A stretch of 64,000 nucleotides of DNA from Vicinamibacteria bacterium. Lineage in GTDB: Bacteria > Acidobacteriota > Vicinamibacteria > Fen-336. Shown piece by piece: positions 29,790 to 41,100 of the stretch. The notes under the pieces were generated by a model, which saw only the letters and a program-made list of their open reading frames with translations, had not been told where the DNA came from and ran no database searches. The translations under genes were made by a program, and so were the position numbers. Numbering within the stretch: the stretch's first letter is position 1; each line of letters begins with the position of its first letter. Where the stretch lies: contig JAMPXO010000004.1 in NCBI GenBank assembly GCA_023701125.1, positions 27,399 to 91,398 of the forward strand, in the 5' to 3' direction.

Positions 29790-30332
29790 ATGTCCGACGA
29801 CTCCCGCCTGCACGGCACGACCATTCTCTGCGTCCGCCACCGCGGCGGCGTGGCGCTCGCCGGCGACGGCCAGGTCAGCCTCGGCAACACCGTGATCAAG
29901 AGCGGCGCGCGCAAGGTGCGGCGGCTCCACAACGGCCAGGTGTTGACCGGCTTCGCGGGCGCCACCGCCGACGCGATGACGCTCCTGACCCGCTTCGAGA
30001 ACAAGCTCGAGGAGCACCGTGGCGGGCTGGAGCGGGCCGCCGTGGAGCTGGCCCGCGACTGGCGAACCGAGCGCTCGTTGCGGCGGCTGGAGGCGTTCCT
30101 GATCGTGGCCGACCGCGAGGCGTCGTTCCTGCTCTCGGGCGCCGGTGACGTGATCACCCCGGACGACGGACTGCTCGCCGTCGGCTCCGGCGGGCCGTTC
30201 GCGCTGGCCGCCGCTCGCGCGCTGGTCGCCCACGCGGACCTCGACGCCGCCGGCATCGCCCGCGAGGCGCTGAAGATCGCCGCCTCGATCTGCGTGTACA
30301 CGAACGAGCAGCTCGTCGTCGAGGCGCTCTAA
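29790..30332 (+). CDS. hslV: ATP-dependent protease subunit HslV
   Basis: 180 residues, threonine protease of the HslUV complex. [23 protein letters not shown] contains the nucleophile Thr of the GTTI motif (Thr10 or Thr11). A short 9-10-residue leader before it must be removed, as in other HslV proteins with an HGTTIL start. The rest ([20 protein letters not shown], and [14 protein letters not shown]) is typical. A TATACT box at 29760-29765 may be its -10, without a clear -35. Confidence 0.96.
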   Translation: MSDDSRLHGTTILCVRHRGGVALAGDGQVSLGNTVIKSGARKVRRLHNGQVLTGFAGATADAMTLLTRFENKLEEHRGGLERAAVELARDWRTERSLRRLEAFLIVADREASFLLSGAGDVITPDDGLLAVGSGGPFALAAARALVAHADLDAAGIAREALKIAASICVYTNEQLVVEAL

Positions 30333-30336
30333 GGCC

Positions 30337-31721
<1,385 letters not shown>

Positions 31722-31725
<4 letters not shown>

Positions 31726-32945
31726 ACGTCCGCACCCTGGCCACCGTGGCCGCCGTGGCGGTCGCCGTCGTCGGCTGCGGCAAGCGCGGCGACCCGCTGC
31801 CGCCGCTGCGCCGCTCGCCGCTGCCCGTCGCCGACCTGCGCCTCGCCCAGCGCGGCACCGAGCTGGTGGTCACCTTCACCACCCCGCGCACCACCGTCAG
31901 CGGCCTCAAGCTGGGCCTGATGGAAGTGGAGCTGGTGCACCGCCTCGGCGCCGGACCGTTCGACGAGCAGTCGGTGCGCAAGACCCTGAAGGCGGCGCCG
32001 GGCGAGGCGCTGGGGGAGCGACTGCCGCTGCCGCCGCCCGGCACCCTGGTCCGTTACAAGGCGATCGTGCGCGCGGACGGCCAGCTCTCGCCGGAGGCCG
32101 CACCACCGCCATTCGTCACGGTCGCGCCGCCGGAACCGCCGAAGGGCGTGGTGGCCGAAGTGGTCGCGACGGGCCTGCGCCTGCGCTTCACGCCGGCCCC
32201 GCTGCCGACGCCGACTCCGTCGCCGTCCCCGACAGCCTCCCCGACCGCGGGCGTCACCCCGACCGCGCCCGCTGCCCCGGCCGTGGGCGCCACCCCGACC
32301 GCAATGGCCTCCCCGACCGCGTCCCCGGCCCCGACCGAAACCCCCGCCTCGACCGCATCCCCGACCCCGGCCGTGCCCACGGCGCCGCCCGCCGCTGACG
32401 CCAGCCCGTCCGCCTCCCCCGCGGTCGCCCCGACGCCGACCCCGGCGCCGACGCCACCGACCGCGGGCACCCACGTCTACCGCCGCCCCGCCGACGGCGC
32501 GTACGGCGCGCCGCTGACGACGGACCCGATCGCGGACGCCGTCTACGAGGACACCGTCGTGGCTCTCGAAGAACGTGTCTGCTACGAGTTACGCACGGTC
32601 GTCTCCACCAGCCCGCTGGTCGAGAGCGCAGCGACCGGCGAGGTGTGCCTGGTGCGCCGCGACATCGTGCCGCCGTCGGCGCCGCGCGGCCTGACGGCGC
32701 TCGAACGCGAGGGCGGGATCGATCTCGAGTGGAGCACCGCCCCGGACGCCGACGTCGTCGCCTACCGCGTGTACCGCACCGCGAGCGGCGGCGCGCCCCA
32801 GCGTGTCGCGGAAGTGGCGGAGACCCGTTACCGCGACCAGGCGCTGCCGGACGGCGCGCGCGTGCTCGTCTACCAGGTCGCGGCCGTCGACAAGGCCGGC
32901 AACGAGGGCCCGCTGGGCGACGGCGTATCGGCGAGGAGACCATGA
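31722..32945 (+). CDS. Lipoprotein with FN3-like domains split by a Pro/Thr-rich linker
   Basis: 407 residues. Lipobox AVVGC near residue 19, then GKRGDPLPPLRR, a start common to small outer-membrane lipoproteins. Fibronectin-type-III-like strands are recognisable (LRLAQRGTELVVTFTTP; later GIDLEWSTAPDADVVAYRVYR). One domain is interrupted by about 85 residues of Pro/Thr/Ser/Ala low complexity (nucleotides about 32206-32465) between GLRLRFTPAP and GTHVYRRPADG, which in normal FN3 domains are next to each other. GTG start overlaps the hslU stop; stop overlaps the next ATG. Role unknown, probably adhesion or surface display. Confidence 0.8.
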
Positions 32946-33718
32946 ACCGCTACTACCGTGTGCGGGACCGCGGCGCTGCCGTGTGGGCCCGCGAAGAGGG
33001 CGACCGGCTGCGGCTGCTCGAAGGCAACCCGTTCCAGAGCCCGCGCGAGCGCGGCGAGACGATCGAGAAGGCGGGGGCCCACCTGGTGTGCCCGCTCCAC
33101 CCCTCGAAGATCGTGGCCATCGGCCGCAACTACAAGGACCACGCGGCGGAGCGCGGCAAGCCGGTGCCGAAGGAGCCGCTCGTGTTCCTGAAGCCGCCGT
33201 CGAGCCTGATCGGGCCCGGGCAGCCGATCCGCCACCCGGGCTGGGTCGGCCGCGTCGACCACGAAGCCGAACTGGGGCTGGTGATCGGGCGCGAGGTGTC
33301 GCGGCCGCCGACGCCACAGGAGGCCGCCGCGGCGATCTTCGGCGCCGTCTGCGTCAACGACGTCACCGCCCGCGAGATCCAGGACAAGGACGTCCAGTTC
33401 ACGCGTGGCAAGGGCTTCGACACGTTCTGCCCGGTCGGCCCCTGCGTCGCCACCGGCCTCGACCTCGGCGCGTTGCAGGTCGAGGCCCGCGTCAACGGCA
33501 GCATCCGCCAGCGCGGCAACACCCGCGACCTGATCTTCGATCCCGCCTACCTCGTGTGGTACGTGGCGCGGGTCATGACCCTGCTGCCCGGCGATATCAT
33601 CTCGACAGGGACCCCCGCGGGCGTCGGCCCGCTCCAGCCGGGCGACGTCGTCGAAGTCGAAGTCGAAGGCGTGGGCGTCCTGCGCAACCCCGTGCAGAGC
33701 CAGGAAGGACCGCAGTAG
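32942..33718 (+). CDS. Fumarylacetoacetate hydrolase family protein
   Basis: 258 residues. The FAH catalytic domain is complete: KIVAIGRNYKDHAAE, FLKPPSSLIGPG, VDHEAELGLVIGREV (metal-binding Glu residues), DVTAREIQDKDVQFTRGKGFDTFCP and PGDIISTGTPAGVGPLQPGD. Members act as hydratases, isomerases or C-C hydrolases on ketoacids, often in aromatic degradation; the substrate cannot be told here. Downstream lies transaldolase directly (start adjoins the stop). Confidence 0.88.
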   Translation: MNRYYRVRDRGAAVWAREEGDRLRLLEGNPFQSPRERGETIEKAGAHLVCPLHPSKIVAIGRNYKDHAAERGKPVPKEPLVFLKPPSSLIGPGQPIRHPGWVGRVDHEAELGLVIGREVSRPPTPQEAAAAIFGAVCVNDVTAREIQDKDVQFTRGKGFDTFCPVGPCVATGLDLGALQVEARVNGSIRQRGNTRDLIFDPAYLVWYVARVMTLLPGDIISTGTPAGVGPLQPGDVVEVEVEGVGVLRNPVQSQEGPQ

Positions 33719-34384
33719 ATGAAGATCTTTCTCGACACCGCCAGCCTGAAGGAGATCCGCGAGGCCACGTCGCTCGGCGTGGTCGACGGCGTGACCACCA
33801 ACCCGAGCCTGCTGGCGAAGGAGCAGGGCGAGCCGGAGGCGATCCTGCGCGAGATCTGCGATCTCGTCGACGGCCCGATCTCGGCCGAGGTGGTGGCGAC
33901 CGACCCCGCCGGCATGATCCGCGAGGGCAAGCACTGGGCCGCGCTGCACGAGAACATCACCGTCAAGGTGCCGTGCACGGTGGCCGGCATCCAGGCCACC
34001 AAGGCGCTCAGTGGCGAGGGGCACAAGGTCAACGTCACGCTGATCTTCTCGCCGACCCAGGCGCTGATCGCGGCCAAGGCCGGCGCGACCTTCGTCTCGC
34101 CGTTCGTCGGCCGCCTCGACGACATCGCCACCCCGGGCATGGAGATGGTGGCCGACATCGTCCGCATCTTCGCCAACTACGACTTCACGACCGAGGTGCT
34201 GGCGGCCTCGCTGCGCCACCCGATGCACGTGCTGGAGGCGGCGCGGATGGGCTGCCACGTCGGCACCATGCCGGTGTCGGTGTTCCACCAGCTGCTCAAG
34301 CACCCGCTGACCGACCTCGGCCTCGAGCGCTTCCTGGCCGACTGGGAGAAGGCGAAGAAGGAGCTGGGCGCGAAGGCCCGCTGA
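33719..34384 (+). CDS. tal: Transaldolase / fructose-6-phosphate aldolase family
   Basis: 221 residues, the short TalC/MipB form. [16 protein letters not shown] at the start, [24 protein letters not shown] with the Schiff-base lysine, and [16 protein letters not shown]. It links the pentose phosphate pathway and glycolysis. The ATG adjoins the FAH stop with no spacer. Confidence 0.93.
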   Translation: MKIFLDTASLKEIREATSLGVVDGVTTNPSLLAKEQGEPEAILREICDLVDGPISAEVVATDPAGMIREGKHWAALHENITVKVPCTVAGIQATKALSGEGHKVNVTLIFSPTQALIAAKAGATFVSPFVGRLDDIATPGMEMVADIVRIFANYDFTTEVLAASLRHPMHVLEAARMGCHVGTMPVSVFHQLLKHPLTDLGLERFLADWEKAKKELGAKAR

Positions 34385-34386
34385 AG

Positions 34387-34620
34387 ATGCCGCTCTACGA
34401 GTTCGCCTGCCTGTCCTGCCAGCAGAAGTTCGAGCAGCTCGTGCCCTCGTTCCGCTCCGAGGCCAGCTGCCCGAAGTGCGGCGGCCACGACGTCGAGAAG
34501 CTGCTGTCGACGTTTGCCATGAGCTCGGGCGGTGGCAGCCGCAGCGCTGACGCCCCGCGGATGCCGGCGATGGCGGGCGGCGGGGGCGGCTGCTGTGGCG
34601 GCGGCTGCGGTTGCCATTGA
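34387..34620 (+). CDS. FmdB-family zinc-ribbon protein, 77 aa
   Basis: [19 protein letters not shown] and [14 protein letters not shown] form the two CxxC halves of the regulatory zinc ribbon. The C-terminus is Gly/Cys-rich ([14 protein letters not shown]), a common tail for the family. Function of FmdB-type proteins is not established. It starts 2 bases after the transaldolase stop, and its TGA overlaps the next ATG (TGATG). Confidence 0.85.
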   Translation: MPLYEFACLSCQQKFEQLVPSFRSEASCPKCGGHDVEKLLSTFAMSSGGGSRSADAPRMPAMAGGGGGCCGGGCGCH

Positions 34621-36164
34621 TGCACGACCCGAACGCCGTCCTCCAGGACAAGGTCGCCCGCGCCGAAGCCGGCGGCGGCGCCGCCCGCCGCGAGCGCCAG
34701 CACGCCGAGGGCAAGCTGACCGCGCGCGAGCGGGTCGAGCTGTTGCTCGACGAGGGCACGTTCGAGGAGCTCGACAAGCTGGTCGAGCACCGCTGTCTCG
34801 ACTTCGGCATGGCGGAGCAGAAGATCCCCGGCGATGGCGTCGTCTCCGGCCACGGCCGGATCGACGGCCGGCTCGCCTTCGTCTTCGCCCAGGACTTCAC
34901 CGTCTTCGGCGGCAGCCTGTCGGAGACCAACGCCCAGAAGATCGTCAAGGTGATGGACCTGGCGATGAAGATGGGCGCACCGGTGATCGGCCTCAACGAC
35001 TCCGGCGGCGCTCGCATCCAGGAGGGTGTCGCCTCGCTCGGCGGCTACGCCGACATCTTCCTGCGCAACACGCTGGCCTCGGGTGTCGTGCCGCAGATCT
35101 CCGCGATCCTCGGCCCCTGCGCGGGCGGCGCGGTGTACAGCCCCGCCATCACCGACTTCAACGTGATGGTCAAGGACACCGCGTACATGTTCGTGACCGG
35201 TCCCGACGTGATCAAGACCGTCACCCACGAGGAAGTCAGCAAGGAGGAACTGGGCGGGGCGATGACCCACAACGTGAAGTCGGGCGTCGCCCACTTCGCG
35301 GTGGACGACGACCGCGCCTGCCTGGCGCTGATCCGCGAGCTCGTCTCCTTCCTGCCCCAGAACAACCTCGAGGACCCGCCGGTCCTCAAGTCGGAGGATC
35401 CGCCCGACCGCGCCGACGAAGAGCTCGATACGTTGATCCCGCAGGAGACGAACAAGCCGTACGACATCAAGCGGCTGATCGCGGCGATCGTCGACGACCG
35501 CCACTTCCTCGAGGTCCACGAGCACTACGCGCCCAACATCGTGGTCGGCTTCGCCCGGCTCGGCGGCCGCAGCGTCGGCATCGTCGCCAACCAGCCCGCC
35601 GTGCTGGCCGGTTGCCTCGACATCGACGCCTCGGTCAAGGGCGCCCGCTTCGTGCGCTTCTGCGACGCCTTCAACATCCCGCTGGTCACCTTCGAGGACG
35701 TGCCCGGCTTCCTGCCCGGCACCGCCCAGGAGTGGGGCGGCATCATCCGCCACGGCGCCAAGCTGCTCTACGCCTTCGCCGAGGCGACGGTGCCGAAGCT
35801 GACCGTGATCACCCGCAAGGCCTACGGCGGCGCCTACTGCGTGATGGCCTCCAAGCACATCCGCACCGACGTCAACTTCGCCTACCCGACCGCGGAGATC
35901 GCGGTGATGGGTCCCGAGGGCGCCGTCAACATCCTGTACCGCCGCGAGCTGCAGGCCGCCGAGGACCCCGTCGCCTACCGCAAGGCCAAGGTCGAGGAGT
36001 TCAAGGACAAGTTCGCGAACCCCTACGTCGCCGCCGACCGCGGCTTCGTCGACGAGGTGATCCAGCCCCGGGACACCCGCCGCAAGCTGATCGCCGCGCT
36101 GGAGATGTGCAAGCACAAGCGCGACAAGAACCCGCCCAAGAAGCACGGCAACATCCCGCTGTGA
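34620..36164 (+). CDS. Acyl-CoA carboxylase, carboxyltransferase (beta) subunit
   Basis: 514 residues, propionyl/methylcrotonyl-CoA carboxylase beta type. [20 protein letters not shown] at the N-terminus, [40 protein letters not shown] and [16 protein letters not shown] in the first half, and [20 protein letters not shown] with [15 protein letters not shown] in the second. It moves a carboxyl group from biotin to an acyl-CoA, most likely propionyl-CoA by the overall pattern. It overlaps the FmdB gene by one base and the biotin carboxylase by 4. Confidence 0.92.
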   Translation: MHDPNAVLQDKVARAEAGGGAARRERQHAEGKLTARERVELLLDEGTFEELDKLVEHRCLDFGMAEQKIPGDGVVSGHGRIDGRLAFVFAQDFTVFGGSLSETNAQKIVKVMDLAMKMGAPVIGLNDSGGARIQEGVASLGGYADIFLRNTLASGVVPQISAILGPCAGGAVYSPAITDFNVMVKDTAYMFVTGPDVIKTVTHEEVSKEELGGAMTHNVKSGVAHFAVDDDRACLALIRELVSFLPQNNLEDPPVLKSEDPPDRADEELDTLIPQETNKPYDIKRLIAAIVDDRHFLEVHEHYAPNIVVGFARLGGRSVGIVANQPAVLAGCLDIDASVKGARFVRFCDAFNIPLVTFEDVPGFLPGTAQEWGGIIRHGAKLLYAFAEATVPKLTVITRKAYGGAYCVMASKHIRTDVNFAYPTAEIAVMGPEGAVNILYRRELQAAEDPVAYRKAKVEEFKDKFANPYVAADRGFVDEVIQPRDTRRKLIAALEMCKHKRDKNPPKKHGNIPL

Positions 36165-37675
36165 ACTTCAAGAAGATCCTGATCGCCAACCGCGGCGAGA
36201 TCGCCGTCCGGGTGATCCGCGCCTGCCGCGAGCTGGGCATCCCGTCGGTCGCGGTCTACTCCGAGGCCGACCGCCTCGCGCTGCACGTGCGGCGCGCCGA
36301 CGAGGCCTACGAGATCGGCCCCGCGCCGTCGCGCGACAGCTACCTGCGGATGGACCGCATCCTCGACGTCGCGAAGCGTTGCGGCGCCGACGCGATCCAC
36401 CCCGGCTACGGCTTCCTGTCCGAGAACGCGGCCTTCGCCCGGGCCTGCGACGATGCCGGCATCACCTTCATCGGCCCGCGCGCGGAGACGATCCAGGCGA
36501 TGGGCGAGAAGACCTCGGCGCGGCGGATCGCGGTCGAGGCCGGCGTACCGGTGGTGCCCGGCACCCTGCACCCGGTGACCTCGGACGAGGAGATCCGGCG
36601 CGAGGCCGCGCGGATCGGCTTCCCGCTGATGCTGAAGGCGGCGGCGGGCGGCGGCGGCAAGGGCCTGCGCCTGGTGCCCCACGCCGACGACCTGGCGACC
36701 GCGGCCCTGCGCGCCCGCTCCGAGGCGAAGAGCGCGTTCGGCGACGACAGCGTGTACCTCGAGAAGGCGGTGCTGCAGCCGCGCCACATCGAGATCCAGG
36801 TGATGGCCGACGCCCACGGCAACGCGATCCACCTGTACGAGCGCGAGTGCACGATCCAGCGCCGCCACCAGAAGGTGATCGAGGAGAGCCCGTCGCCGTT
36901 CCTGACGCCCGAGCTGCGCGAGCGGATGGGGGCGCTGGCGGTGGCGCTGGTCAAGAAGGTCGGCTACGTCAACGCCGGCACCCTCGAGTTCCTGGTCGAC
37001 AAGGACCGCGAGCCGTACTTCCTGGAGATGAACACCCGGTTGCAGGTCGAGCACCCGGTGACCGAGATGGTCACGAACTTCGACCTCGTCAAGCTGCAGA
37101 TTCGGGTCGCGCAGGGCGAGAAGTTGCCGATCACCCAGGCGGACGTGCGCCAGACCGGCCACGCGATCGAGTGCCGCGTCTACGCCGAGGACCCGGAGCG
37201 CGGTTTCCTGCCCTCGCCGGGGAAGATCGTCGCGCTGCGGGTGCCGGGCGGGCCCGGCGTGCGCGACGACTCCGGCGTGTACGAGGGCTACGACGTCCCG
37301 ATCCACTACGACCCGATGATCAGCAAGCTGGTGGCCTGGGGCCGCACCCGCGAGGACGCCATCAACCGCATGCGGCGCGCGGTCTCCGAGTACAAGGTGC
37401 TCGGCATCCAGACGACGCTGCCGTTCTTCGAGCGGGTGATGCGCCACCCCGACTTCCTCGCCGGCGACTTCGACACCTCGTTCGTCGAGAAGGCGTTCGC
37501 CCAGCACGAGGTCAAGCGCGAGGCGCCGTGGGAGGTGGCCGTCGCGGCCGCCGCGATCCAGGCCTACCGCGACCGCCAGGCGCGGCGTGGGGCCTTGACC
37601 CAGTCGGCGGGCGCGCGGCCGGCGTCGGGCTGGCGGGTGCGCGGCTGGCGCGAGGGACCGGGAGGCCGGCTGTGA
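36161..37675 (+). CDS. Biotin carboxylase subunit of acyl-CoA carboxylase
   Basis: 504 residues. [20 protein letters not shown] and [14 protein letters not shown] at the N-terminal domain, [13 protein letters not shown] (ATP-grasp Gly loop), [20 protein letters not shown] and [16 protein letters not shown] (catalytic). It carboxylates biotin with ATP and bicarbonate. A roughly 50-residue C-terminal extension beyond usual AccC is Arg-rich and not recognised. GTG start overlaps the beta-subunit stop. Confidence 0.94.
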   Translation: MNFKKILIANRGEIAVRVIRACRELGIPSVAVYSEADRLALHVRRADEAYEIGPAPSRDSYLRMDRILDVAKRCGADAIHPGYGFLSENAAFARACDDAGITFIGPRAETIQAMGEKTSARRIAVEAGVPVVPGTLHPVTSDEEIRREAARIGFPLMLKAAAGGGGKGLRLVPHADDLATAALRARSEAKSAFGDDSVYLEKAVLQPRHIEIQVMADAHGNAIHLYERECTIQRRHQKVIEESPSPFLTPELRERMGALAVALVKKVGYVNAGTLEFLVDKDREPYFLEMNTRLQVEHPVTEMVTNFDLVKLQIRVAQGEKLPITQADVRQTGHAIECRVYAEDPERGFLPSPGKIVALRVPGGPGVRDDSGVYEGYDVPIHYDPMISKLVAWGRTREDAINRMRRAVSEYKVLGIQTTLPFFERVMRHPDFLAGDFDTSFVEKAFAQHEVKREAPWEVAVAAAAIQAYRDRQARRGALTQSAGARPASGWRVRGWREGPGGRL

Positions 37676-38163
37676 TCTTCGACGTCTCCGTGCTCGGCCG
37701 CACCGTCAAGGCCGAGGTCAAGGTCCGGGGCGACGTGTACCAGGTGACGATCGACGGCAAGCCGCACACGGTCGACTTCCGCGAGACCGGCCGCGACTTC
37801 GCCAGCCTGCTGCTCGACGGCCGCAGCTTCGAGGCCGGCCTCGAGCGCAAGCAGGGCGGCTTCATCGTCCACCTGCCGGTCGACAACATCGAGGTCGCGC
37901 TGCAGGAAGCCGCGCGCGGCTCGGCGTCTGCCCACAAGAAGGCCACGGGTCCCGCGCGAGTCACCGCGCCGATGCCGGGCAAGATCGTGCGCGTGCTGAT
38001 CGAGGCCGGCCAGGAAGTGGCGGCCGGGGCCGGGTTGATCGTGATGGAGGCCATGAAGATGGAGAACGAACTGCGCGCCCCCCGCGCCGGTCGGGTCCAG
38101 AGCGTGGCTGCGCGCGAGGGCCTGGCCGTGGAGACGGGGGCCCTGCTCGTCGTGATCGAGTAG
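37672..38163 (+). CDS. Biotin carboxyl carrier protein
   Basis: 163 residues; the C-terminal biotinyl domain has VMEAMKMENEL with the biotinylated Lys129. The N-terminal 85 residues (EVKVRGDVYQVTIDGKPHTV) form a beta domain found in alpha-subunit-type carboxylases. Together with the two preceding genes it makes a complete three-part acyl-CoA carboxylase. Stop is 17 bases before tamB. Confidence 0.92.
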   Translation: MIFDVSVLGRTVKAEVKVRGDVYQVTIDGKPHTVDFRETGRDFASLLLDGRSFEAGLERKQGGFIVHLPVDNIEVALQEAARGSASAHKKATGPARVTAPMPGKIVRVLIEAGQEVAAGAGLIVMEAMKMENELRAPRAGRVQSVAAREGLAVETGALLVVIE

Positions 38164-38180
38164 GCGCGAGGGGGCGTCGG

Positions 38181-41100
38181 GTGGCGCTCTGGCCCTGGCG
38201 GCGACGGCCCGCAGCGCCCGCGCCCGCGCCCATGCCCGCGGAGGCCGCAGCGGAAGCGTCCGCGAGCGCGCCCGTGGACGCCCCGGAGGCAACCGCTTCG
38301 CCCCCCGAGCCGCCGTCGTCGACGCCGCGCTCGCGCACCCGTGCGCGGCTGCTGCTGCTGCTGCTGTTCGCGGCCAGCCTGTGGCTGGCCCACGTGCGGC
38401 TGCCGTCCGTCGCCGGCGAGGTCGTCGGCCTGCTGCTCGGCCAGGCCCTCGAGCGCTCGGCCCGGATCGGCTCGATCCACCTGAGCCTCGACCCGCTCGG
38501 CCTCGAGCTGCGCGACATCAGCATCGCCGGCCGCAAGCCGGGCCCGCCCTTCGTCTCCATCCCGCGCGTGTTCGTGGTGCCGGCGCTGGAGACGCTGGGC
38601 GGCCCGCTGCTGGCCTTCGAGCGGGTCCGGATCGAGGGCCTGCGCCTCCACCTGCGGGCCTTCGCCGAGGGCGGCGACGACATCCCGAAGCCGCAGCGCA
38701 AGACCAAGGGGGGCGGGGGACCGCAGATCCGCATCCGGCGGCTGACGATCGAGGACGGGGAGTTCATCCTCGACCACAAGCGAGTGCCGCTCGAGCTCGA
38801 CCTGCCCGACTTCCGCGCCCGCCTCTCGCAGGGGCGGGCGGGCGCGCTGCTGGGCCAGATCGGCTTCGGCACGGGCCGGATGCGCTTCGGCCAGAACCCG
38901 GAGTTCCCGATCGGCACCGAGATCGACGTGCGGATCGAGGGCCCGGACCTGTTCGTCCAGGAAGGGCACCTGCGCGCGCCGGGGACCGACCTGCGCTACA
39001 CGGGCCAGATCCGCATCCAGGCTCGGCCCACCGGCCGCTTCGAGCTGGCCGGCCCGATCAGCCTCGGCCTGCTCGACGACCACCTGATGCGGACCGGCTT
39101 CGGGATCCAGGCCGACGGCCGCTTCAAGGGCACGGTCACCGTCAACGGCTCGCAGCTCGGCGTGCAGGGCGAGCTGTCGGGCACGAACGGCGTGTTCGAC
39201 GCGGTGCCGGTCGAGCGCTTCCGCGGCGACATCCGCTGGGACCACGAGGGCGTGCACCTCAAGGGACTCGAGTTGCACACGCTGGGCGGCTCCGGCGTCG
39301 TCGACCTGATCGTGCCGCCGGGCAAGACCACCATCTCCTCGCTGGTCGCCGACGTGCGCGGCGCCGACGCGGAAGGCCTCGCCCGCGCGGTCTTCGACTG
39401 GGGGCCACTCGACCTCGCCGCCGCGGCCACCGGCCGCATCGAGCTGCAGTGGCCCAAGGGCCGCTTCAAGGATCAGCTCTCGGGCCGGATCGGGCTCGAC
39501 CTCGCGCGCGGCAGCGACCTGCGCACGGCGCTGTGGGGCCGCTTCGACTGGCGCGCGGAGAACGGCGTGCAGTTCGTCGAGCGCGGCCGGTTCGAGACGC
39601 CCCACTCCGAGGCCGACGTCCTTGGCCGGGTCGAGGTCGACCGCCGCGCCGACCTCGCGGTGCGGGTCGAAACCCGCGACCTCGCGGCAGCAGACCGCCT
39701 CGCCGCCCGGCTACGGGCCGCGGTCGGCAACCCGGAGGCGGTGCCGGCGGGCTTCGGCGGCCGCGCCCGCTTCGAGGGCCGCTGGCGGCGCAGCCTCGAC
39801 GACCCGCTGTTCGAGGGGCGGGCCACAGCGGAAGACGCGCGCTGGCTCGGCGTGCGCTGGGGCGACGTGGAGTGGAGCGGCACCGCGGATGCGCTCGAGG
39901 TCCACTCGCGGCCGCTGGTGCTGCGCAAGGGCGATGCCCGGATCGAGATGACCGGGCGCAGCGAGACCGGGTTCCTGGGCGACCTCGACGCGCTGGAGGC
40001 GGACGTGCGGCTCAGCCGCTGGCCCGCCCGCGACCTGCTGCTGGCGCTGGCCTGGGAGCTCGAGCTCGACGCGCCGGTCAGCGGCAGCGTCGCGCTCACC
40101 GGCCGCCGCAGCGCACCGCAGGGCCGCGCGGAGCTCACCGCCGACGCCGGGACCTACTACGGTGTGCCGTTCTCGGCGCTCGCGATCGAGTCGCGGATGC
40201 ACGGCCCGGTCGCGCAGGCGAGCGGAGCTGCCACGGTGGGCGATGGCCGCGTGCGTTTCGTCGGCACGGCGCGCGAGGAGGGACTCTACGACGGCCGGGC
40301 CTGGATCGAAGGCGTCGACCTCGGCGCGGCGGCGCCGGAGCTGGCGCCGGGTGTCGGCTGGAGCGGACGGCTCGAGGCCGAGGCGACGTTCGCCGGCAGC
40401 CTCGATCGCCCGCGGATGACGGGCACGCTGGCGGTGCCCCGCGTGTTCCTCGGCGACGAAGGCCTCGGCGCGCTGTCCGGCACGGCCCGCGGCGACGGCA
40501 GCGGCGACGTCGTGCTGCAGGCCGCGGCGCGCTCGGCGCGCGTCGCACTGACCCTCTCGGGCCGAATCGGGGCGGCCGAGCCGTACCTGGCGCAACTGCA
40601 CCTCGCCGCCGACGACACCAGCCTCGATCCGTTCGCCCGGGCGCTGTCGCCGGCGCTGCCGCCGCTGCTCGGCATCGTCGCCACCGGGGCCGTGGACGTG
40701 AGCGGTCCGCTGCTGCGGCCGAAAGAGCTGGTGGTCCGCGGCGAGGCCCCGCGGCTGGCGCTCAGCCTGCCCGAGTACAAGGTCCACAACAGCGCGCCGC
40801 TGCGCTTCCAGGTCGAAAACGGCCGGCTCGCGCTGGAGGAAGTTGCGCTGGCCGGCGAAGGCACGGACCTGCGCGTCAGCGGCAGCGCCGCGCTGCTCGA
40901 GGACGGCCCCGTGTCGCTCGCCGTGCGCGGCTCGGCGGACCTGCAGGCGCTGGCGGCGCTGACCCGCAACCTGCGTGGGCGCGGCGCGGTCGCGCTCCAG
41001 GTCGACGTGGCCGGCACCCGCGACGTGCCGCGGATGACGGGTGTGCTCGAGGTCGCGGACGCCGGGCTGCGCATGCGTGGCTTCCCCCACGGGCTGGAGG

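Noticed and set aside
32206..32465. Tandem DNA repeat or CRISPR-like array
   Set aside because: The Pro/Thr codons are irregular, without fixed-length repeats and spacers; it is a coding low-complexity tract.
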